This document shows, one piece after another, positions 57,420-64,000 of a DNA stretch of 64,000 bases. The DNA is taken from assembly GCA_021521415.1 (NCBI GenBank), contig JAIQDT010001139.1, positions 248,001-312,000 on the forward strand. Reading direction: 5' to 3'. Source of the stretch: Bidens hawaiensis. Lineage: Eukaryota > Streptophyta > Magnoliopsida > Asterales > Asteraceae. Positions within the stretch are counted from its first letter, which is position 1. The number at the start of each line of letters is the position of its first letter. Below the pieces are notes generated by a model that was given only the letters and a program-made list of their open reading frames with translations, was not told where the DNA came from and did not search any database. The translations under genes and the position numbers were made by a program.

Positions 57420-60400
57420 TTACTCGGGATTGATCATCCCATTTAGTTCAATTAGGTTTTGAAATCTGGATTTATCAAACGCTTTTGTAAACAAGTCAGT
57501 AAAATTTTCAAGTGTATCAACTTTTTCGATCTTGATCAGTTTCTTCTCAGCACAATCCCGTATGAAGTGATGACGAATGTCAATATGCTTAGTTTTACTG
57601 TGCTTCACGGGATTGTTAATTACTGAGATGGCGGCAGTGTTATCAATTAAAATAGGAGTGAGTAAGAAATTCAGACCATAGTCGCGCAATTGTTGCTGAA
57701 TCCATAAAACCTGAGAGCAGCAGTTGGATGCTGCCATGTATTCAGCTTCGCAAGTTGAAATTGCGACTGATGTCTGTTTCTTGCACTGCCAGGAAACTAA
57801 TCTTCCTCCAAGAAACTGACAGCCTCCTGTTGTTGACTTCCGACTCTGATTACAACCTCCATAATCAGAATCAGTATATGCCACCAGTTCAACGTCTCCT
57901 CCCTTTGGGTACCACAATCCTAGTTTCGGCTTGCCCTTGAGATACCGCAAAATCCTCTTCACACCTTTCATGTGAGATTCCTTTGGGTTTGCCTGAAAGC
58001 GAGCACAAAGACAAACAGAAAACATTATATCAGGCCTAGAAGCAGTTAAATACATTAAAGAACCTATTATCGCTCGATACAGAGTAGGGTCCACATCTGC
58101 GTCACCATCTGATTCAGCTCCCAATTTGTGATTGACGCAGATTGGAGTGTCATATGGAGAACTGTCCTCCATCTTGAATCTTTTCAGCACATCATGAACA
58201 TACTTTGTTTGATGAATGAACATTCCATCTTTCTTCTGATCAACCTGCAATCCTAGAAAGAAAGTTAGTTCACCCATAGCACTCATCTCGAATCGTTTCT
58301 TCATGACAGCCTCAAAATCTTGACACATGGATATTCTTGATGCAGCAAAAATGATGTCATCCACGTAGACTTGAACCAGTAAGAAGTCACATCCTTCTCT
58401 CTTCACAAACAGCGTACTGTCGATCAAACCCCTTTCAAAACCATTTTCCAGCAAGTAGTCCGATAACGTTGAATACCAGGCACGAGGTGCCTGATGTAAA
58501 CCATATAACGCCTTGCTCAACCTGTATACATGATCAGGAAAGTCTGGGTCAGGAAAACCCGGTGGTTGCTCAACATACACAACCTCGTCAACTTTCCCGT
58601 TAAGAAACGCACTCTTTACATCCAACTGAAACACCTTCATCTTTTTGAAAGCAGCAAACGCCAAAAACAATCGAATCGCTTCTAACCGGGCAACAGGAGC
58701 GAAAACCTCATTGTAGTCAATACCCTCTTGCTGATTAAAACCTTTAACAACCAGCCTCGCCTTATTTCTCACAATAATCCCCTTTTCATCTCTCTTGCAC
58801 TTGAACACCCATTTCGTGCCTATAGCGTGCACATTCTTTGGTTTTTCGACCAAAGTCCAAACTTCCATTTTCCCGAACTGAGCCAACTCTTCTTGCATAG
58901 CTTCGACCCACGAGCTGTCCTTCAAAGCCATTTGATAATTTTTCGGTTCAATTTGGCTTATAAAGCAGGAGTACAAACATTCATTCATTATACCTGTTTC
59001 TTTTATGCTTGAATAAACACAGGTGTGCTCATTCAGGCTACTTCTGGTTTGTACACCCGAGGACACATCACCTATAACATTCTCCAAAGGGTGATCTTTG
59101 TGAATTCTCGTGGTCGGAACAGCACCGACATGTAAATTGTCTTCCAAGTTTGAAGAGATCTCATCTATGGTAGTTTCAGGCTGAGAGTGAAAAGGATTAA
59201 TAAACTCATCTTCAGTTGAGGCCGCAGGGGTATCGATAGGGTTTGATGTGGAAGGCTGAGATTTTTCTGTCATCTGATGTTGCACTAGCTCCTCTTCCTC
59301 ATCAAATATCATCTTCGTCACAACTCTTTCGTCTTCTTCAGCAATTTCCAAATTAGGTACGTTAAACGACTTAAACAGTTTAACATAGTCAAAAAGCTCA
59401 GCAGGTCCATTGCTTGGTTTTGGCGGTTGATAACTAGTAATGTCGGTGTTACAAACCACCTCCACCTTGCAAGTTGTCGTATTGAAGACCCGTCTGTTGG
59501 GAGTCCCAACAACATAACCGACTAGAATTCCCTCATCGGCTACTTCACCAAATTTCGAGTTAGTCTTCAAAATCGAACAAGGAGACCCAAAAGGTTCAAG
59601 ACCACACAAGTTGGGCTTCCTTCCGTGCATAAGCTCGTAACAAGTTTTTCCAAGTCTCTTAACGGTTAACACCCGATTCAGAACATAGCAGGCTGTAGCA
59701 ACTGCTTCAGCCCAGAACATCACAGGAAGCTTTGAGTCGGCCAGCATAGTTCTGGCTCCTTCAATCAACGTTCGGTTCTTCCTTTCAGCTACTCCGTTCT
59801 GTTGTGGAGTATACGGAGCGCTATATTGATGCTCAATACCCTTCTGAAGACAAAAGATTTCCATCTCAAAGTTCTTGAACTCTGTCCCATTGTCGCTTCT
59901 GATGAATTTAACTGATTTACTCATGACGTTCTCGACTTTTGTAATTAGATTCTTCACCATCTGAGTCGTCTCGTCTTTCGTTTTCAGAAAATATACCCAC
60001 GAGTATCGTGAGTAATCATCAGTTATCACCAAGCAGTAAGAAGTACCGCCTAGACTTTGTACATTCACCGGACCGAAGAGATCCATATGAAGTAGTTCTA
60101 GAGTACCAGCAATTGAGTTGATCGTCTTGGTGAGATGGCTTTTCTTGTGTTGTTTTCCCTTCTTGCACGCTATGCATTTATCTTCAAAGTTAAAACTCTT
60201 TAAGGGAACACCCATCACAAGCCCATTTTTGACAATGAAGTTCATCTTACGAAGATGAATATGTCCCATTCTCCTGTGCCATAACTCTGATTCTGATTCG
60301 CTTGCCTTTGTCATTAAACAGGATTCTCTGGTGGCCATTTCAGTAAACCTCATATCCATCACGTATGTATTCGTTTCACGTGGAGCTTTCATTACTATCC

Positions 60401-60761
60401 ATTCTTCTGGTATATGAAAACCAGGCTTCAATACAATTGCTTCATTCTTAGTGAAATGGACAGTATATTCTTTATCACAGATCTGCGACACACTCAGCAG
60501 ATTGTGCTTTAATTCCTCCACAAAATTTACATTTTCAAGTGTCATTCTCCCATTCGACACTGTTCCTCTCCCAGTTATTCTTCCTCCGCTTTCACCAGCA
60601 AAACTAACTCTAGCTCCCTGAACAGGTTTTAAATCTTGCAACAAGTGTTTGTTGCCAGTCATGTGCCGGGAACAGCCGCTATCTACAATCCAAAGATTGT
60701 TGGCAGCCCTGTTCAACTGTTCCTGCACAATAAAACAATGAGTTAGAATCTTGGGACCCAA
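57420..60761 (-). CDS. pol: Copia-3 pol polyprotein (PR-IN-RT-RH), open
   Basis: 1113 codons without interruption. Protease VDSGCSRHM (Asp27), pre-integrase LWHRRMGHIHLRKMN (about 159), integrase MDLFGPVN (about 224), SDNGTEFKN (about 292) and NGVAERKNR (about 325) giving the D,D35E triad, [36 protein letters not shown] and YVDD (about 799), RNase H AYTDSDYGGCNQ (about 961), STCEAEYMA (about 1002) and DNTAAISV. Ends GMINPE. The frame differs from gag and has no ATG near its beginning: it is open from a TTG at 60761, overlapping the gag end by 19 bases, so a frame change or splicing is needed. It would cut the polyprotein, copy the RNA and integrate the DNA. Confidence 0.95.
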   Translation of the reverse strand: MGPKILTHCFIVQEQLNRAANNLWIVDSGCSRHMTGNKHLLQDLKPVQGARVSFAGESGGRITGRGTVSNGRMTLENVNFVEELKHNLLSVSQICDKEYTVHFTKNEAIVLKPGFHIPEEWIVMKAPRETNTYVMDMRFTEMATRESCLMTKASESESELWHRRMGHIHLRKMNFIVKNGLVMGVPLKSFNFEDKCIACKKGKQHKKSHLTKTINSIAGTLELLHMDLFGPVNVQSLGGTSYCLVITDDYSRYSWVYFLKTKDETTQMVKNLITKVENVMSKSVKFIRSDNGTEFKNFEMEIFCLQKGIEHQYSAPYTPQQNGVAERKNRTLIEGARTMLADSKLPVMFWAEAVATACYVLNRVLTVKRLGKTCYELMHGRKPNLCGLEPFGSPCSILKTNSKFGEVADEGILVGYVVGTPNRRVFNTTTCKVEVVCNTDITSYQPPKPSNGPAELFDYVKLFKSFNVPNLEIAEEDERVVTKMIFDEEEELVQHQMTEKSQPSTSNPIDTPAASTEDEFINPFHSQPETTIDEISSNLEDNLHVGAVPTTRIHKDHPLENVIGDVSSGVQTRSSLNEHTCVYSSIKETGIMNECLYSCFISQIEPKNYQMALKDSSWVEAMQEELAQFGKMEVWTLVEKPKNVHAIGTKWVFKCKRDEKGIIVRNKARLVVKGFNQQEGIDYNEVFAPVARLEAIRLFLAFAAFKKMKVFQLDVKSAFLNGKVDEVVYVEQPPGFPDPDFPDHVYRLSKALYGLHQAPRAWYSTLSDYLLENGFERGLIDSTLFVKREGCDFLLVQVYVDDIIFAASRISMCQDFEAVMKKRFEMSAMGELTFFLGLQVDQKKDGMFIHQTKYVHDVLKRFKMEDSSPYDTPICVNHKLGAESDGDADVDPTLYRAIIGSLMYLTASRPDIMFSVCLCARFQANPKESHMKGVKRILRYLKGKPKLGLWYPKGGDVELVAYTDSDYGGCNQSRKSTTGGCQFLGGRLVSWQCKKQTSVAISTCEAEYMAASNCCSQVLWIQQQLRDYGLNFLLTPILIDNTAAISVINNPVKHSKTKHIDIRHHFIRDCAEKKLIKIEKVDTLENFTDLFTKAFDKSRFQNLIELNGMINPE

Positions 60762-63367
60762 GACCAGTTGGTCTTGGATCGATACATCCCGTACCCTGGC
60801 TTTCTCAAGTTAGCGTCAGGATAATTTCTGTACGTCCTGTTAGGGAATCTCCCTGCAGATTGAGTGTAATGCCTTCCAAACCTTTGAGAATAGAAAGTGT
60901 TATTTCTTGTGGTTTGGTTGTAAAAATGAGGTTGGTTTTTATGAAAACTTGAATTCGTTACATTTTGGCAATTTTTAAAGTTTTCATTTTTAGCTGGAAT
61001 AAAATGACGCTTATTCTCATTTTTATTTGGCTTCACATCTCTAAATCTCGGTTTCAAAGGACAATCTGCAACAAGATGTCCTAACCTGTTACATCTAAAG
61101 CAACATCTACTCTCCATTTTCTTGTCAAATGTTGGTTTGGATGTAGAGGTAGTATTACCAGCCGTTCGTCTCACATAAGGTGGGACGTACGGATTGAGTG
61201 GAGAACTCTTTTTAGAAACTTTATCATTATCTCCACTGGTGGGTAATTCTACCTTTTCTTTTGTCTGACCAGATTCGGACAACATATCCGAATCTGATGA
61301 GACTGGACTTGATACAGAAATATTCATACTAGAAACAGGCGAACTTGTTTCGTCACAGCTAACACTTGGTTTGACACTAGTAATTCTAATTGGGGTTGAC
61401 TGAGCAATCTCAAAATCAACAGATTTCTGAACACTTGGATTATAAGTGTAATTATGGTTAAAGGGTGGTGGAACCTCGTGGTATCCGATTCCTGCCCTCT
61501 TTGCAGAGGTACTTGGATCACTCACAAGGTGATCAAGGATAGCCGAGGAGTTTCTGAACTGCTCAAGTTTGCGGTTCAGTTCCACCACCTTTACCTGGTG
61601 GTCAGCAATCTGTTTATCTCTATCAGCAATCAATTTTGTCTTTTCTTCCAAAACCTCATAACTAAGATCAATAATTTCTATTTTCTCAGCAAGTTTAGTT
61701 TTAAGACTTTTAATGTCTTTTTCACAAGACTTTATCTTAACTTTATAACTGTTTTCTCTTGCTTTAATGAAATGGTGATCTTCTTTAACAGTTTTAAACT
61801 CAGCATCTAATTTGACATACTGATCAGTTATATTGGTTAGTTGCTCAGTCAAATTTTCACAATTAGCACAAATAATTTTGGGACATACCTTGGATCTACC
61901 ATCCTGATCGTTCGCCATGAAAGCAGTTTCTTCTTCATTTGCTTTCTTCTCTCCATCAACCTTCTCAACTTCTACAGCTTCAGTCTCAGCCATGTGTGCT
62001 TGTTCACCCAAACCACTTGAGTGTTGGTTCCAGTTGTATTCTCCTGCCTCTCTAGTTAACATGGCATTGATCTCGCGGTTAATTCCAGAGTGTTGGTTAG
62101 GCCTAACTTGTCCCCGTTCAACTCTCTCATTCCTACATTCCCTAGCAAAGTGCCCGAACTGTTGACAATTGTAGCACCTTACTTTTGATTTGTCAAATCC
62201 AGGCCTACCACCAACAAACTTTCTTCCTGTTTTGTTCATAAAACGTTTTACCCGTCTCACGATCATTGCCATTTGCCATTGCAAATCCATTTCTTCCAAA
62301 TCGTCAGCATCAATCTGGTCATAATCCTCATCAAGAACGGCAGGGTCCACAATCTTCCCCTGGATATAATTCTCGTATGAAGCAATAAATGAAGCGTAGA
62401 CTGCAAACTGCTCTTCAGCAGATTTTACACTCATAGGCATCTTGGTGTAATTATTGCTTGTGGGACCAGCTGAATAACCACTTGTAGAGGATTGAGGCTT
62501 TGAAGCACTAGATCCTCCAGCAACAAAACATACGTCCCCATTTGAGTTCACAGAAACATTTCCTTCATGTGCAGAGTCAGAACCTGACTCCCCCTTCGAA
62601 TAAAATGCAGCAGATTCAGGCCTTGAACTTGAGCCTGAGTTAACTTTAGCACCATACATACCAGGGTCTTGTATCTGGTCTGTGGGTGTCTCCTTTCGAA
62701 CCATATTTAGCTCATACGTTCTGAGCTTGTTCACTGCAGTTTCTAAGTCACAGTTAGGAAAGTCTTTGTCTTCCCTCATTAACACGGTATACATTTCCCA
62801 CTTCGGTGGGAGAGCATCTAGAAGCTTTTCAACGATCTCCTCCTCTCGATAGGCAATTGAATAGTTGCTAAGCTCTGTCATTAAGTGATAGTATCGGGTG
62901 ATAATATCATCTAAGGATTCATTCTTCAAATATTTGAAGACGGAGAATTGGGTTTTTAAAAGTTTAATTTTTGAGGCACGTATACCCACGTTCCCCTCGA
63001 ATCTGTTTTCCAGAGCATCCCAGAGCTCTCTTGCAGAAGTGTACTTTCGGAATGTATGAAGAACTTCTTGAGGTAGTGCCATAGTAATAGCAGCATGGGC
63101 CTTACTCTCAGCCTCATACATTTTCTTCTCCTCGTCATCCATCTTACTGTACTTCTTCACCACATCACGTCCTTCGTATTGCATGGTTGGAGGTACATAT
63201 CCATCCTGCATGCACACCCACATCTTGGCGTCCTGATATTTGATATACTGGATGAACCTGTCCTTCCATGCCACGAAGTCCGTTCCCTTCATCAACCTCG
63301 GGGCCTTAGTGGCTGACCCCGCCTCTACCTCCATCTTGACTAAATCTGAGATGTTAATCGCGGACAT
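60743..63367 (-). CDS. gag: Copia-3 gag (two CCHC knuckles, coiled coil), open
   Basis: 874 codons from ATG at 63367 (MSAINISDLVKMEVEAG) to the stop at 60743-60745. UBN2/gag domain about 20-250 (LMKGTDFVAWKDRF, WDALENRFEG, LDALPPKWEMY); first knuckle CYNCQQFGHFAREC near 396; Lys/Glu-rich coiled coil about 510-595 (EDHHFIKARENSYKVKIK); Ser/Thr-rich linker; second knuckle CCFRCNRLGHLVADC near 756; Asn-rich tail ending WSWVPRF. It is longer than ordinary Copia gag, and the two separated knuckles and central coiled coil fit the Sirevirus group (inference). It forms the particle and packages RNA. Confidence 0.94.
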   Translation of the reverse strand: MSAINISDLVKMEVEAGSATKAPRLMKGTDFVAWKDRFIQYIKYQDAKMWVCMQDGYVPPTMQYEGRDVVKKYSKMDDEEKKMYEAESKAHAAITMALPQEVLHTFRKYTSARELWDALENRFEGNVGIRASKIKLLKTQFSVFKYLKNESLDDIITRYYHLMTELSNYSIAYREEEIVEKLLDALPPKWEMYTVLMREDKDFPNCDLETAVNKLRTYELNMVRKETPTDQIQDPGMYGAKVNSGSSSRPESAAFYSKGESGSDSAHEGNVSVNSNGDVCFVAGGSSASKPQSSTSGYSAGPTSNNYTKMPMSVKSAEEQFAVYASFIASYENYIQGKIVDPAVLDEDYDQIDADDLEEMDLQWQMAMIVRRVKRFMNKTGRKFVGGRPGFDKSKVRCYNCQQFGHFARECRNERVERGQVRPNQHSGINREINAMLTREAGEYNWNQHSSGLGEQAHMAETEAVEVEKVDGEKKANEEETAFMANDQDGRSKVCPKIICANCENLTEQLTNITDQYVKLDAEFKTVKEDHHFIKARENSYKVKIKSCEKDIKSLKTKLAEKIEIIDLSYEVLEEKTKLIADRDKQIADHQVKVVELNRKLEQFRNSSAILDHLVSDPSTSAKRAGIGYHEVPPPFNHNYTYNPSVQKSVDFEIAQSTPIRITSVKPSVSCDETSSPVSSMNISVSSPVSSDSDMLSESGQTKEKVELPTSGDNDKVSKKSSPLNPYVPPYVRRTAGNTTSTSKPTFDKKMESRCCFRCNRLGHLVADCPLKPRFRDVKPNKNENKRHFIPAKNENFKNCQNVTNSSFHKNQPHFYNQTTRNNTFYSQRFGRHYTQSAGRFPNRTYRNYPDANLRKPGYGMYRSKTNWSWVPRF

Positions 63368-63893
63368 CCTTGCGAAAACCTGAAAAACCTGAAAAACACA
63401 AAAAAAATATTAAAACAGCTCAGATGGCGAAGTTAAGAATAACTTCGCTGGAAGTTAACTTCGCTGAACAAGAACTTCGCTGGATCTTAAATTCGCTTGA
63501 CTTGGCGAAGTTAAGAATAACTTCGCTTAGAATGAGCGAACTTAGGATGTAAGCGAAGTTGGGTGGTAAGCGAAGTTACGGATAACTTCGCTTTGGCGAA
63601 CTTATGAGGTAAGCGAAGTTGTGGTTAACTTCGCTAATCCTTATATCTTCGCCGAAACCCTAATCTCCAGTGACGGCAACTTCGCCTGAATTCAGCAACT
63701 TCGCCCGATGAACGCGAAGAACAGTTCAGATCTGAAACTCGGATTTTAACGAGAATTTTGAAGGTTTAAAGGCTTAAACACACTGGTAGGTAGCTAGAAT
63801 GAATAAACACACCAAAAACTCGTCCCGGTAACACCCGAAATTAAACGAAATCTACACCCGCGTGAAATCCCGAACCTCACAATCGAGCCGATG
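63368..63893 (-). repeat. Copia-3 leader with GCGAAGTT inverted-repeat cluster
   Basis: Between 63424 and 63710 there are about 17 copies of GCGAAGTT, AACTTCGC or one-base variants, mostly in opposing pairs 6-12 bases apart. No ATG-started frame of length precedes gag in this leader. Confidence 0.87.
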
Positions 63894-63907
63894 GCTCTGA
63901 TACCAAT
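63894..63907 (-). other. Copia-3 primer-binding site
   Basis: Reverse of GCTCTGATACCAAT, i.e. ATTGGTATCAGAGC, directly beside the 5' LTR; initiator methionine tRNA primer. Confidence 0.9.
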
Positions 63908-64000
63908 TGTAGGTTCCTGAACGCGGATCGTACACGGGAAATCTCTAACAACGCAGGTGCGGAATCCCTGCGTATATAGGTACGAGTGTAGATATTGTAG
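63908..64000 (-). repeat. Copia-3 5' LTR, partial at window edge
   Basis: Begins TGTAGGTTCCTGAACGCGG and matches 51962-52054 as far as the window goes. Confidence 0.93.

Larger units (their letters stand above)
51962..64000 (-). mobile_element. Copia-3: Sirevirus-like LTR retrotransposon, all three ORFs open
   Basis: Minus strand. The 3' LTR is 51962-52400, the purine tract 52401-52415, ORF3 55251-52459, the spacer 55252-57419, pol 60761-57420, gag 63367-60743, the leader 63368-63893 and the PBS 63894-63907. The 5' LTR starts at 63908 and runs off the window. Internal length is about 11.5 kb, about 12.4 kb with two LTRs. Unlike the other retroelements here it has no stop or frameshift in any ORF, so it may be recent and possibly autonomous. 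Bases at its left edge are CAAAG; the right-hand duplication is outside. Confidence 0.92.

Overview
The window looks like a plant nuclear chromosome segment from a eudicot with a large, transposon-rich genome. The base is the single-copy 14-exon plasma-membrane H+-ATPase gene with plant introns, surrounded by nested Copia, Gypsy, hAT, PIF/Harbinger, Helitron and LINE sequence. The retroelement and H+-ATPase styles remind me of Asteraceae, but that is an impression and not a demonstrated assignment. No CRISPR, operon or bacterial feature is present.

Layout. 1-1420: four GC-rich tandem arrays. 1440-2170: an LTR/promoter-like remnant on the minus strand. 3738-6691: a complete hAT transposon with an 8-bp target duplication and a transposase broken once in its BED finger. 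7893-8928: a probable non-autonomous Helitron. 11292-12330: a MITE-like element. 13160-13450: a LINE fragment. 16745-24688: the one host gene with a clear function, a PMA4-like P-type H+-ATPase (953 aa). Two of its introns carry the same minisatellite family. 25894-31929: a complete but coding-defective Copia element (Copia-1), with 5-bp target duplication and 228-bp LTRs differing at one site. 32083-33364: a PIF/Harbinger-type element carrying a Myb/trihelix-like ORF1.

From 33365 to the end lies a stack of nested LTR elements. Copia-2 (plus strand, Sirevirus-like, starts 33365) cuts the Harbinger ORF1. A Gypsy element (plus strand, starts 45772) cuts the third ORF of Copia-2. A reversed LTR of the same Gypsy family (51280) cuts the Gypsy pol gene. 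Copia-3 (minus strand, 51962 to beyond 64000), a sibling of Copia-2, cuts that LTR. Copia-3 has uninterrupted gag, pol and a 930-residue third ORF, so it can serve as the reference for the damaged Copia-2.

The most interesting material is the Copia-2/Copia-3 family. It has (i) a large third ORF behind pol with an N-terminal domain, basic NLS-like stretch, coiled coil, acidic tract and C-terminal domain but no visible membrane segment; (ii) a TATA box, leader and intron-like acceptor directly in front of that ORF in both copies; (iii) dense GCGAAGTT / AACTTCGC inverted-repeat clusters in the LTR, the leader and the ORF3 promoter region only; and (iv) in Copia-2, an inverted piece of ORF3 plus LTR tip lodged in pol between two direct copies of a pol segment, which looks like template switching.
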